Below, in pieces: positions 9,168-18,008 of a stretch of 64,000 nt of DNA (positions are counted from its first letter, which is position 1; the number at the start of each line of letters is the position of its first letter). The stretch spans positions 144,556-208,555 of the forward strand of contig CAZOAJ010000001.1 in the NCBI GenBank assembly GCA_964577935.1. Reading direction: 5' to 3'. A program made the translations under genes and the position numbers. The notes beneath the pieces are model-generated. The model saw only the letters and a list, made by a program, of their open reading frames with translations, was not told the DNA's origin and did no database searches. This DNA comes from JABDGV01 sp964577935 (GTDB lineage: Bacteria > Chlamydiota > Chlamydiia > Chlamydiales > FEN-1388).

Positions 9168-10181
9168 ATGGTCCAAATAAATCAACCCTTCTCATTCCCT
9201 TTAAAAGCTGAATTGTCCAAAGAAGACAAGAAAATAACTTCTGGAGACGTAAAAACGCAGAAAGTGGGTAAATCGAAGATAGGTAATAACCCTTCTCAAA
9301 AAAACACAAAACTTTATCAAAGCAAGATATACCGGGAAGATCAATACATCCGGTTTAAAGAAAATGAATACAAGATATACGAGCAAACGGGACAAGGTCT
9401 TGGGGGCACAAAGCGCTTACATCTGGATAAAATTGATTTAATTGTTCCACTCAAGCCTGAAGAGGTGCTTAAAGAGTACGTTAAGGTAAAGCAGAAGATA
9501 GCTGAAGTCATCAAGATCGATGAGCCAATTGCACATAGAGCAGAATCTAAGAAATGGATGAATACCTCTCGATCAATATCCGAATTATTAAAGGATGCGC
9601 GCTCGATTTCTGATGAGTTTGCAAATATGATTGAAGGGCTTGCTTCAAGCAATCATGGAAAAGCATGCTTTGGTCCAAATAGACAATTTATGCTCAAATC
9701 AAATGAGAGTTTGGAGCGAAAAGCAAAAGATGACGCTATTTTATTTGATATTACACTAGAAGAGTCAATTGCTGGTATTGGGGACTCAATTCGAGGGACT
9801 GTAGTCGTTAAGACTCCTCAAGATGTTACCTTATTCATCTCCGAGTTGCAAAGGGAGAGTAAAAGCAAGGGATGGGATGTAACATTTAAAAATCTTTGGA
9901 ATGAAGATAGGGTAGATGGGTATGTGGGTGTTCATGCGAGAATGAAGATTCGAGGGGGCAATGGAAATGAGGTTTTAGCTGAACTTCAAATTCACCTTCC
10001 GCAAATATATAACGGCGATGATAAATGCGTTAAAGAATTCTCTCACAAGACATATGAATACGCTCGGGAAGCCAAAGGGCCTAAGAACGAAAAGGGAGAG
10101 AGAGAGCCTTTGCCTCCATCTTATGCTGGAAGCTCCTCTCTTTTGCAGTATTGTAGCCATCTTAAACAAATCACTGTGTAG
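9168..10181 (+). CDS. Stand-alone RelA/SpoT-like nucleotidyltransferase-fold protein, candidate toxin or effector
   Basis: The 337-residue protein begins with about 60 polar, Lys/Ser-rich residues and no Sec signal. From about residue 170 it shows the pattern of RelA/SpoT-like toxin domains: MLKSNESLERKAK (basic substrate segment), GDSIRGTVVV (candidate metal-binding Asp), GYVGVHARMKI (strand resembling GYRSLH), and AELQIHLPQIY followed by SHKTYEYAREA, which matches the ExQ motif with its catalytic Glu and the trailing His/Tyr/Arg helix. No HD hydrolase, TGS or ACT domain is present. Members of this superfamily make (p)ppGpp or (p)ppApp; here that activity is inference. A small gene follows 30 bases downstream and may be its partner. 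The assignment is by motif reading. Confidence 0.6.
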   Translation: MVQINQPFSFPLKAELSKEDKKITSGDVKTQKVGKSKIGNNPSQKNTKLYQSKIYREDQYIRFKENEYKIYEQTGQGLGGTKRLHLDKIDLIVPLKPEEVLKEYVKVKQKIAEVIKIDEPIAHRAESKKWMNTSRSISELLKDARSISDEFANMIEGLASSNHGKACFGPNRQFMLKSNESLERKAKDDAILFDITLEESIAGIGDSIRGTVVVKTPQDVTLFISELQRESKSKGWDVTFKNLWNEDRVDGYVGVHARMKIRGGNGNEVLAELQIHLPQIYNGDDKCVKEFSHKTYEYAREAKGPKNEKGEREPLPPSYAGSSSLLQYCSHLKQITV

Positions 10182-10211
10182 AAACATCAAAGCTTAGGAA
10201 GTAATACAAGT

Positions 10212-10475
10212 ATGTCATCCATATCTTCTTTATCAAAAAATGATCCTCAGTATGCTTATTTAGAGCTTGCACACCCAGCAGGGAAGACTCTCTTTGCTCG
10301 ATTCCCCAAAGATGGGCGTCAAATACTTGAGCTATTTAATGAAGGAACTATGGCTTGGAAAGTAGAATCTAATCCCAAAATCACGAAACGTTTTAGTGAA
10401 GATGGGTCACAGATTACTGAAGCGACTTTTCAGGTATACCTAGATCACTTAAATCAAAAAAATCGACAGTCCTGA
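10212..10475 (+). CDS. Small protein of unknown function paired with the RelA-like gene
   Basis: The 87-residue protein (begins MSSISSLSKND) is soluble, mildly acidic, and has no recognised domain. The central part (YAYLELAHPAGKTLFARFPKDG) looks like beta strands with a following helix. It starts 30 bases after the RelA-like gene on the same strand and is probably co-transcribed. By position it could be an antitoxin, immunity protein or secretion chaperone, but nothing in the sequence distinguishes these. Confidence 0.65.
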   Translation: MSSISSLSKNDPQYAYLELAHPAGKTLFARFPKDGRQILELFNEGTMAWKVESNPKITKRFSEDGSQITEATFQVYLDHLNQKNRQS

Positions 10476-10490
10476 CAAAGCCTTATTGGG

Positions 10491-12551
10491 TTATACCATC
10501 GAAGTCTTTCGAAGGCGAAGCGCATTCAATACAACTGAAAGAGAGCTTAAAGACATTGCTATGCTTGCGATAACAGGGCTCAGGACTATTCCAAAGAATG
10601 GATATAATAGCCCTGCGGCGACTAAAATTCCTATACAGTTGTAAAGAAAAGCAAAAAATAAATTTTGTCGAATATTTGTCATTACAGAGCGGCTCAATAG
10701 AATTCCTTGATAGATTCCATAAAGGTTTCCTTTGATTAAAGTCAGCCCAGCGCATTCGATGGCAACGTCCGTTCCGTGGCCCATAGCAATACCGACATGA
10801 GCAGAGGCGAGGGCTGGAGCATCGTTGATTCCATCTCCAGCCATAGCAACGATATGATGGCTTTCTTTGAGCTTTTGAATAAGTTCATTTTTTTCGCTCG
10901 GAAGAAGCTGAGCAGATACCTCATCTATCTGGAGCTTCTTTGCAACAGCTGTTGCAGTTGCTTTTGAGTCTCCTGAAGCCATAGTGACTTTAATGCCAAG
11001 ACTTTTCAGCTTTTGAATACTTTCTTTTGCGTCTGGTTTTATTGGGTCTTCCAAAATAAATTGCGCGATAATGCTCTCATCTGAGCCGAGATAGATAACA
11101 GTTTGAGCTTCGTCTTCGTGATTTCGAGATTCTTTGCGCATCTGAAAAGGGATAGATATCAAGTTTGATTCCATATACGACTCTTTTCCAATAATAAACT
11201 TTTTGCCTTGAATAGATCCCATGACCCCTTTTCCAGGAATTGATTCAAAGTGCGTTGTCTTTAGAAGAGATATGTTTTTATCTTGAGCTAGTTGGGTGAT
11301 GGCTAATGAGAGCGGATGTTCGCTATAGAATTCGATTGATGCGGCAATTTGAATGGCTTCTTGATAGCTCATTGGAGGGATTGGTAGTACCTGAATAACT
11401 TTCGGATGCCCCTCTGTTAAAGTTCCTGTTTTATCTACCAAGAGCGTGTCGACCTTTTCAAGGAGCTCAAGAGTCTGTGCGTTCTTAAAAAGAATGCCAT
11501 GTTCCGCACCTTTTCCTAGTCCAACCATTATAGAGAGTGGAGTTGCAAGACCAAGAGCGCATGGGCATGCTATAATCAGTACTGCAACAGCATTAATAAG
11601 GCTATGTAAGATGCGCGGTTCTGGACCAAGGAGCCACCACAGTACAAAGGTGAGGACTGAAATGGTCAATACAATCGGAATAAATATCGCGGAAATTCGG
11701 TCGACTGTTTTTTGAACAGGTGCTTTTGTGGTCTGTGCTCTTGAGACCATCTCGATTATTTGTGAAAGAAAAGTCTCTTTTCCAACACGAGTTGCTTTCA
11801 TGATGAAGCTTCCTGATGTGTTTATGCTGCTTCCATACACAAACTGACGGGGGCTCTTTTCAATTGGAGTGGGCTCTCCGGTTATCATAGACTCATCGAT
11901 GACTCCGGATCCCTCCAAAATTTCCCCATCGACAGGAATTTTATCTCCTGGTTTAACGCGAAGTAGATAACCTTTTTGCACCCCATCAACGGGAATTTCG
12001 ATATCTTCATGAGCATTGACTAGTCGGGCTTTTTTAGCTGATCGCTTCATGAGCAGGAGAAGCGACGATTTAGTTCTTTTTTCTACTACCTGTTCTAGAA
12101 GTTGTCCTAAAAGCACAATAGTTGTAATTGCTGCCGCTGGTTCAAAATAGAGGTCTTTTGACCCATACCATAGGGCTGCTATGCTATACAAATATGCAGC
12201 TCCTACTCCTAAAGCAATTAATGAAAACATGTTCAGTGCTCGATGTATGACTGAAAACCAAGCTTTTTTCAGAATTGGCCATCCAGACCAAAATACAACG
12301 CATGTTGTCAGAAGAAATTGGGCTATTCGAGAAATATTCTCTGAGTTTGTGAGGATTTGCATAGAGAAAAGGATGACGAAAGACGTAAGTATTGATCCTA
12401 CAATTAACCTTAAAAGAAGGTCTTTTTTATCTGCACTTACATTGTCTGTAGGAATAGTTGGTTCCAAAGACATCCCGCAGATGGGGCAGAATCCTGGCTC
12501 GAGTTTCACTGCTTCTGTGTGCATGGGACAAGAATAGGACATAAAACTCAT
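10491..12551 (-). CDS. copA: Copper-type heavy-metal translocating P-type ATPase
   Basis: The 686-residue P1B ATPase begins with a heavy-metal-binding domain (YSCPMHTEA...GFCPICGMSLEP) instead of a ferredoxin-like HMA domain. Membrane helices follow, with the metal-binding CPC motif in ACPCALGLATP. The phosphorylation site is DKTGTLTEG, HPLSLAI carries the conserved nucleotide-binding HP, and GDGINDAPAL is the hinge motif. This architecture is typical of copper or silver exporters (CopA/CopB/SilP). Export of host-derived copper from the bacterium is the probable role. It stands alone on the minus strand, convergent with the RelA-like pair. No copper-responsive regulator is seen nearby. Confidence 0.92.
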   Translation of the reverse strand: MSFMSYSCPMHTEAVKLEPGFCPICGMSLEPTIPTDNVSADKKDLLLRLIVGSILTSFVILFSMQILTNSENISRIAQFLLTTCVVFWSGWPILKKAWFSVIHRALNMFSLIALGVGAAYLYSIAALWYGSKDLYFEPAAAITTIVLLGQLLEQVVEKRTKSSLLLLMKRSAKKARLVNAHEDIEIPVDGVQKGYLLRVKPGDKIPVDGEILEGSGVIDESMITGEPTPIEKSPRQFVYGSSINTSGSFIMKATRVGKETFLSQIIEMVSRAQTTKAPVQKTVDRISAIFIPIVLTISVLTFVLWWLLGPEPRILHSLINAVAVLIIACPCALGLATPLSIMVGLGKGAEHGILFKNAQTLELLEKVDTLLVDKTGTLTEGHPKVIQVLPIPPMSYQEAIQIAASIEFYSEHPLSLAITQLAQDKNISLLKTTHFESIPGKGVMGSIQGKKFIIGKESYMESNLISIPFQMRKESRNHEDEAQTVIYLGSDESIIAQFILEDPIKPDAKESIQKLKSLGIKVTMASGDSKATATAVAKKLQIDEVSAQLLPSEKNELIQKLKESHHIVAMAGDGINDAPALASAHVGIAMGHGTDVAIECAGLTLIKGNLYGIYQGILLSRSVMTNIRQNLFFAFLYNCIGILVAAGLLYPFFGIVLSPVIASIAMSLSSLSVVLNALRLRKTSMV

Positions 12552-12631
12552 GTGGTTTTTACGTTACATACATCAACAGCACATGTTTATGCTATAGGTC
12601 CTTTTTCTAAAACTTAGGTCAAAAAGAGAGG

Positions 12632-13264
12632 TCAATCGAGTTTGAGTCCAAATGAAACAAGTTTGTTGCAGGTGCTAGCGTATCCTTCGTGGTGAATTCC
12701 TTGGATGCCAAGTTTTTCTGCGACCTGTACAAACATTAAACGATCATCGATATAGGCGACTTCATCTGCTGAAACGTGTGCGACATCAAGTGCTAATCGA
12801 AAAATATCCGCATCTGGTTTTCGAAAATGGACAAAGCAGGATGAAATAAAGAAATCGACAAAAGTGCCGAGTTTAAATTTTTCTATGCGATATTGATTCA
12901 GTTCACGCCCTTCATTGCTTACTACAGCGATCTTCAAATCATATTTCTTTTTAAGATAGCCGATCAATGAGATCATTTCTGGAAATGGTTTTGATTGTGC
13001 AAACATGAACTCTTCAAACTCATTTTTGGAGAATTCACGATTGGTATAAAAGACAACTCTGTTTAGGTATTCCTCCAGTGATATTTTCCCCACTTCGTAA
13101 GTATCAAACGTGAGATGATGCCGTGTTTCGATTTCATTGAGGTCTAGATTGAATGTGTCGGCTGCAAGTGCGCGTGCATGTCTATCCCATCCGTTTGTAA
13201 GGAGTACCCCGCCTACATCCAAAAATAAGGTTGTAATAGTCCGTTTTTTGGTCATAAAATCCAT
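12632..13264 (-). CDS. HAD-superfamily hydrolase
   Basis: The 210-residue protein has HAD motif I as FLDVGGVLL near the N-terminus, motif II in AVVSNEG, motif III Lys in FRKPDADIFRLAL, and motif IV in VAYIDDRLMF. The cap resembles the YihX / haloacid-dehalogenase-like subgroup, in which the second Asp of motif I is often Gly, as here. The substrate is unknown; a small phosphorylated metabolite is likely. An alternative start is the fourth codon. It lies 35 bases downstream of the aminotransferase gene and may be co-transcribed with it. Confidence 0.82.
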   Translation of the reverse strand: MDFMTKKRTITTLFLDVGGVLLTNGWDRHARALAADTFNLDLNEIETRHHLTFDTYEVGKISLEEYLNRVVFYTNREFSKNEFEEFMFAQSKPFPEMISLIGYLKKKYDLKIAVVSNEGRELNQYRIEKFKLGTFVDFFISSCFVHFRKPDADIFRLALDVAHVSADEVAYIDDRLMFVQVAEKLGIQGIHHEGYASTCNKLVSFGLKLD

Positions 13265-13299
13265 GAATTATTGGGAGTGGACATAATCACATATGCCTT

Positions 13300-14427
13300 T
13301 TAATCAACTCTAACCCAATGTTTTACAAAACTTTCGAGAGCCTTTAGCCCTTCACTAAAATTTTTATGTCCAAAGCCAATGCGAAAGTTCATCGAATCCT
13401 GAGTCCATAATGTTCCAGGAAGGAGAACTATACCTGCTTGTTCTAGAGCATCACTGCAGAATTGATCGACCCCTTTCTTGTGGTTCAACTGGACGAATGC
13501 AACACAGCCGCCCTTTGGTTCTATCCAAGAAAATAGCCCATGATATTTGTGAATAAATTGCTTGAGTAAAGCGAGATTTTCTAAAATAATTTGTCGATTT
13601 CTCTTCAAGATCAGCTCTTTCGCTTGTAAGGCAGCAATCGCCAATACTTCACTTGGAGCGGCATTGCAGAAGGATGTATAGTACTTTAAGAAGATCATTT
13701 TGTTGAGGAGCTCTACATCCTGGGAAACTGTCCATCCAATACGAAGTCCTCCGAGACCAAAAGACCTTGATAGGGCATAAACGCTTATTCCGGAATTATA
13801 GATTTCTGCAATGCTTGGGAGCTTGTCTTCGCTGGCATATTCTAGGAATCGATAGGTTTCATCCATAAGGATGTATATGCCCTGTTTTTTTGCGGCTTTA
13901 ACAATACTTTGAAGCGTTGATAGAGAAAGAGATGCTCCAGTTGGATTATGAGGAAAGTTTAGGATGATAAGCCTGGTTTTTGAAGTTATCGCATTGACTA
14001 TTGACTTTGCTTTGAGTTCCCATTTTTCTTTCTGATAGAGCTGAACATGTGTGATGTTGGCCTCAAGGCTATGAGCAAGTGTGCTTAAGGCTTGAGAGCA
14101 AGGAGAGACCACGATGATGTGATCATCAGGGTTTACGAGAGCTTGTATGGTTAAAAATATTCCCTCTTCTGAGCCTGAGCATGTCAGTACATTTTCTTCT
14201 TTAAGTGAGGGGTAGATTTGAGCTATCTCATGACGAAGCAGTAAGTGCCCTTGAGGATCGGGAAAGCCTAGATGAACAGTATCCCACAAGTGTTTGGTTT
14301 GTGGATGCATCATATGGATAAGCTCTTCTTGCGAATACGATTCGCAGTCACTCGCTGTGAAAGAATAGCGATCTATTGCCCTATATTTAGATAGGTACTG
14401 TTCAAGACGAAAGTGCTCTAATCTCAT
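13300..14427 (-). CDS. Class I/II aminotransferase-fold protein lacking the PLP lysine
   Basis: The 375-residue protein follows the fold-type I aminotransferase pattern: VLTCSGSEEGIFLT (cofactor phosphate region), LNFPHNPTGASLS, LMDETYRFL, and LSRSFGLGGLRIGW, then FRIGFGHKNF at the C-terminus with the substrate-carboxylate Arg. In this family the motif around the Schiff-base residue is S-x-S-K; here it reads ALSRSFG, with codon AGG in place of the expected AAG or AAA. If the read is right, the cofactor-binding lysine is lost and the protein may be a pseudoenzyme. Other motifs are intact, which argues against simple decay. The nearest relatives are probably aspartate/alanine-type aminotransferases. 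Confidence 0.8.
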   Translation of the reverse strand: MRLEHFRLEQYLSKYRAIDRYSFTASDCESYSQEELIHMMHPQTKHLWDTVHLGFPDPQGHLLLRHEIAQIYPSLKEENVLTCSGSEEGIFLTIQALVNPDDHIIVVSPCSQALSTLAHSLEANITHVQLYQKEKWELKAKSIVNAITSKTRLIILNFPHNPTGASLSLSTLQSIVKAAKKQGIYILMDETYRFLEYASEDKLPSIAEIYNSGISVYALSRSFGLGGLRIGWTVSQDVELLNKMIFLKYYTSFCNAAPSEVLAIAALQAKELILKRNRQIILENLALLKQFIHKYHGLFSWIEPKGGCVAFVQLNHKKGVDQFCSDALEQAGIVLLPGTLWTQDSMNFRIGFGHKNFSEGLKALESFVKHWVRVD

Positions 14428-14522
14428 TAATATCGCCCCAATTTATTAAAATAAGCTGCGAAAATAGCTGTAATTTTTTGACTATAGAGAGAGAGTCTTC
14501 TTTCGTCAAAGAAGGCTTATAA

Positions 14523-16670
14523 TTATCTGCTCAAGACGATTCGAAGCCCGAAAAATACAAGCTTATCCAAGAGCTCTCGTGGATTGTTAAGACCTGAGCA
14601 GACTAACTCAACTTCATCCAAGACGTTGGCCTGACCGAACGGATGAACATCTGTGCTCTTGACTTCATTTGCATCAAATTTTATTCGCCTCAGGAGGGGG
14701 AGGTGATAGACAAGAAGGTTAAAGAATTCAATTGTTGGAGAATATGTCTTATAGAGAGAGATTGATGCAACCGATGTTGGAATACATGAAATCAATTCAT
14801 GCATCGATATATCGATTGGAGTGCAGTTTTCAATAAATAAAGATTGTAAATGAGTTAATTTTGAAATAGCTACAAGATCTGGGTAGGTAATTGATTGGTT
14901 GATGAGAGATATTTTTTTTAGTGAGCTATTAAAATCAATGAGATTTCCAAGAAATGATGGATGAGGAAGATCTATGCTATTTAATGAAAGCTCTACCAAG
15001 CCATTTAAAGAGGGTGAGTAAAAAGGAGTAAGATCACAGAGCGTTTTGTCCAGAGTAAGTGATTTTAAATGAGATAGGACTAGAGATGAAAGATCGAACC
15101 GAACGGTGGGCCGCTTATTTGTTGTGGAAATCAGGAGAGTTTCTAAGTTTAGAAATGTTGAAAATTTCATGTGCTCATAAGAGTTTTCTCCCACAAGAGA
15201 TTCCTCTAGATCGTGGAGTTCAAATTGAACAAGCTTATCGGCCTTAAAAATCTGAGATAATAGGGAGAGAGGAGCATCTCCTGAAATCGAGAATCGTTTG
15301 AGTTTTTGCATGTTTAAAGGAATAAATGCATCACTGGTTGAGTATCGGCAGTTCTCAAGAGAAAGTTCTTCGATCGGTGCTGTATTCATTGCATGCGCCC
15401 ATGCAGTGCAAGAGTCTTTATTGGCTGCATCAAAAAAGCAGTTAATCAAATGGAGCTTTTGCATGTTTAAGGTGACATGAGGAAGAAAAATTCGCGTAAA
15501 ATCATCAACTCCAGAAATTACTAGCTCATGAAGGTTTTGGATGCTTTTCCAATCCGAAATAGGGATATTTTTATCATGTTCATGATCAGATACAAGTGTG
15601 AGCCGCGAAAGTTTTTCGAAAGCTTTGAAGGAATTTGAAAAATTGCTTTCTTGTATATCGGCTTTATGGCAGTTGCGGATATGAAGCTCCTTTAAAGTGG
15701 TTTTACTCGCTAAAACCGAGTTTATAAACTTGATGTCGAATAGACATTTATTCAAGGTAAGATTTTGCAATTGGCTAAATGAGGGAGGTGTTTCAACACT
15801 ATGAAAATTGAGGGAACAGTTCTCGAGTGAAAGCTTTACAACGCTCTTAAAGCTACATAGAATTTTAGAGATGTGCAATGCTCTCTTATCGAATAATTTC
15901 CTGTGGAAATGGATTGCAACTGTTTTCATATTGGCTTTTTCTCCAATTTCCGGGAGAATCCGATAAAAATTCTTTGAAAAAACAGCGATCGTTTCTCCTC
16001 CGTAAATTGATTCCCAAATCGATTTAATAATTATGTTTTTACTATCGGACTTGTCACCTTTTGTGTTGGTTCTATTTAAATGGAGAAATTGCCAGAGCAG
16101 TGTCGGTGAATCGCATCTTCCTTTAACGGTTTGAGCGAGTGCCTCGTCGTTGATAATTCGAGCATGAAGTTTTGGGTGGAGAAAGCTCAAGATATGGCTT
16201 ATTACTGATAAATCTCCTTCGAAAAATCGCGAGTAAAGAGGAGGGTATCTGACAATGTATTCGTTTAATACCGGCTTATTACATATCGGAGCCTTATCCC
16301 AAAGATATCCCCATGTTCGTTTGCTGATCTGCTGGAGTTTATCAATGAACGGAAGATCATTTACTGTCAGGTTTTTTCGTACTTCTACAGAAAGGCTTTT
16401 CACTGCGGAACGAACAGCCTGTTGTTGATCAAGTATGTTCGGGAATATTGATGTAAAAATATGTTTCGAAATAATCGAGAGGCAAGGACCATTTTCGGAG
16501 ACAGTTTCGGTAAGTATACAGCTTTGCAAAACGTCAGGATTTGTTTCGTTAACCTGTTTTTGAAGCAATTGGAGAGTAGTCAGTGGTTGATACGCGTTCA
16601 TTATAAGGATATCTCGATTGATGTAGTTTCCAGCAGTCAAGCATCCAGCTTGGTATGGATTGAAATCCAT
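14523..16670 (-). CDS. Leucine-rich-repeat protein, candidate host-directed effector
   Basis: The 715-residue protein has no signal peptide. The N-terminal 200 residues are helical and contain a short F-box-like stretch (ISHILSFLHPKLHARI, about residues 155-175). From about 260 to the end come irregular leucine-rich repeats of the cysteine/asparagine type, for example LHISKILCSF, LKELHIRNCHK, LQSLFIENCTP and LEELSLENC-like units. LRR proteins with an F-box-like head are common among effectors of amoeba-infecting bacteria; that role is inferred. ATG at 16670 gives the longest form; the Met 24 codons later (MNAYQPLTT) is an alternative start. No co-directional partner lies close by. Confidence 0.75.
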   Translation of the reverse strand: MDFNPYQAGCLTAGNYINRDILIMNAYQPLTTLQLLQKQVNETNPDVLQSCILTETVSENGPCLSIISKHIFTSIFPNILDQQQAVRSAVKSLSVEVRKNLTVNDLPFIDKLQQISKRTWGYLWDKAPICNKPVLNEYIVRYPPLYSRFFEGDLSVISHILSFLHPKLHARIINDEALAQTVKGRCDSPTLLWQFLHLNRTNTKGDKSDSKNIIIKSIWESIYGGETIAVFSKNFYRILPEIGEKANMKTVAIHFHRKLFDKRALHISKILCSFKSVVKLSLENCSLNFHSVETPPSFSQLQNLTLNKCLFDIKFINSVLASKTTLKELHIRNCHKADIQESNFSNSFKAFEKLSRLTLVSDHEHDKNIPISDWKSIQNLHELVISGVDDFTRIFLPHVTLNMQKLHLINCFFDAANKDSCTAWAHAMNTAPIEELSLENCRYSTSDAFIPLNMQKLKRFSISGDAPLSLLSQIFKADKLVQFELHDLEESLVGENSYEHMKFSTFLNLETLLISTTNKRPTVRFDLSSLVLSHLKSLTLDKTLCDLTPFYSPSLNGLVELSLNSIDLPHPSFLGNLIDFNSSLKKISLINQSITYPDLVAISKLTHLQSLFIENCTPIDISMHELISCIPTSVASISLYKTYSPTIEFFNLLVYHLPLLRRIKFDANEVKSTDVHPFGQANVLDEVELVCSGLNNPRELLDKLVFFGLRIVLSR

Positions 16671-16868
16671 CGAAGAAGCTTATCATCAAAAAGAGGAACT
16701 TCTTCATGTGTGCACAGTTCCAGATTGCTCTTTCATATTTTGTACAAATCTGTAATGACACCTTAGGTCCAAAACAATAGGGGACTTTCCTGGCGTTGCT
16801 TACCACCTTAGTCGGGGCTTGAGTTATTTGTATAATGAATCTATTTAAGGGGAATAAGAGATGTTTTG

Positions 16869-16904
16869 CGACTTGCTTCTATCGATTTAACTTGAAGCAA
16901 GTCG
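16869..16904 (-). terminator. Hairpin after the exported ndk gene
   Basis: An 11-bp perfect stem (cgacttgcttc / gaagcaagtcg) lies 28 bases past the stop codon of the minus-strand ndk operon. The bases after it on the minus strand (CAAAAC) lack a T-run, so termination is only likely from position. The rest of 16671-16932 holds no gene I can see. Confidence 0.4.
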
Positions 16905-16932
16905 TGGAGGGTATTTTCTTCAAAAGAGAAAG

Positions 16933-17421
16933 TTATTGATTCGAGAAAATTTCATCTTTCGTAAAGAAGATTGGAATTTCGCGCTGTGCGCTTTGTACGC
17001 TATCTGATCCATGGACTGCGTTATCCGACTTGCTCTTTCCGAAAAGTGCTCTGATTGATTTTGGGTCGGCTTGTTTTGGATCGGTTGAGCCAATAAGCTC
17101 TCGTGCTTTCTGAACAGCGTTATCACCTTCTAAAACAAGAGCAACAACTGGGCCTGAAGTCATGTATGAAACTAGCCCATCAAAAAATGGCTTGCCTTGG
17201 TGTTCTTGGTAAAATAGCCCTGCCATTTCAGGTGTCATTTTCGCCATTTTCAAGGCAACTACCTTTAATCCATTTGCCTGGAAATGAGCAATGATTTCAC
17301 CTGCTTTTTGTTCTTTGACAGCCGTAGGTTTTACCATTGAAAAGGTAGTTTCTGCTAGAAGCAGACATGGAAGAAATACAAGTGCTATTGCGCTTAATGA
17401 GAATATAGATTTGAGTTTCAT
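16933..17421 (-). CDS. ndk: Nucleoside diphosphate kinase with signal peptide (second copy)
   Basis: The 162-residue protein is a complete NDK domain behind a Sec signal: MKLKSIFSLSAIALVFLPCLLLA, cleavage probably before ETTFSM. All catalytic residues are visible: Lys in SMVKPTAV, Tyr in GLFYQEH, the two arginines in KARELIGSTDP and SIRALFG, and Asn/His in DNAVHGSDS. The leader cannot be removed by choosing a later start without deleting the first strand of the fold. AAGGAA precedes the ATG. NDK moves the gamma-phosphate between nucleoside triphosphates and diphosphates; this copy should act outside the cytoplasm. Its ATG overlaps the stop of the upstream amidotransferase by 4 bases. A normal cytosolic copy lies one gene upstream. 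Confidence 0.92.
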   Translation of the reverse strand: MKLKSIFSLSAIALVFLPCLLLAETTFSMVKPTAVKEQKAGEIIAHFQANGLKVVALKMAKMTPEMAGLFYQEHQGKPFFDGLVSYMTSGPVVALVLEGDNAVQKARELIGSTDPKQADPKSIRALFGKSKSDNAVHGSDSVQSAQREIPIFFTKDEIFSNQ

Positions 17422-18008
17422 GTGTTCCTTAATTCAATAAATGATGAGATTAATTTATCCCCTGATTCAGTTAAAAAGGATTCAGGGTGAAATTGCAGCC
17501 CAAAGATTAATTTCTTTCTATGGGAGAGAGCCATAATCTCTCCTTCATACGTCGCAGCATCAATCTGCAATTCGGAAGGAAAGCTTTTGTTATCAGCGAT
17601 CAAAGAGTGGTATCTCCCTACCGATGTAACTTGAGGCATATTCTTAAATAGGTTCTCTTGGGCATTATGCACTAAAGACCTTTTCCCGTGCATGGGTTTC
17701 TTAGCTCGAGATACCTTCCCTCCAAATGCACATGTAATCAATTGATGTCCTAAACAGATGCCTAAGAGAGGAAGGGTATTTGTCTGTATGTAAGGCAAGA
17801 GGTGATCGTAGTCAAGAGGGTGGCCGGGTCCTGGGCCAATGATAATATGAGAGATATGGTGTGGAGGCGCGATCTGTGGGGCTAGATGTGAAATAACTTC
17901 ACATTCAGCTCCACAGCTTATGACTAGATCACGTAATAAAAACGTGAAAGAGTCGATACAATCGATAAGAAGAACGCTCGACTTATGAGCAGAGTTCGCT
18001 TTGAGCAA
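17418..18008 (-). CDS. pabA: Class I glutamine amidotransferase, PabA/TrpG type
   Basis: The 196-residue protein is the glutaminase subunit that supplies ammonia to aminodeoxychorismate or anthranilate synthase. It shows LLIDCIDSFTFLL at the N-terminus, IIIGPGPGHP (oxyanion loop), the nucleophile Cys in GICLGHQL, and the catalytic His-Glu in QFHPES. No chorismate-binding partner subunit lies in the window. The start is TTG at 18008, overlapping the end of ndk by 26 bases, and no ATG lies before the conserved first strand. Its stop overlaps the next ndk start. Given folK in the window, a role in folate is more likely than in tryptophan. Confidence 0.85.
   Translation of the reverse strand: MLKANSAHKSSVLLIDCIDSFTFLLRDLVISCGAECEVISHLAPQIAPPHHISHIIIGPGPGHPLDYDHLLPYIQTNTLPLLGICLGHQLITCAFGGKVSRAKKPMHGKRSLVHNAQENLFKNMPQVTSVGRYHSLIADNKSFPSELQIDAATYEGEIMALSHRKKLIFGLQFHPESFLTESGDKLISSFIELRNT

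Noticed and set aside
12632..13264. HAD motif I reading DVGGV considered as a lost catalytic residue
   Set aside because: Gly at the second position is normal in YihX/dehalogenase-like HAD subgroups.
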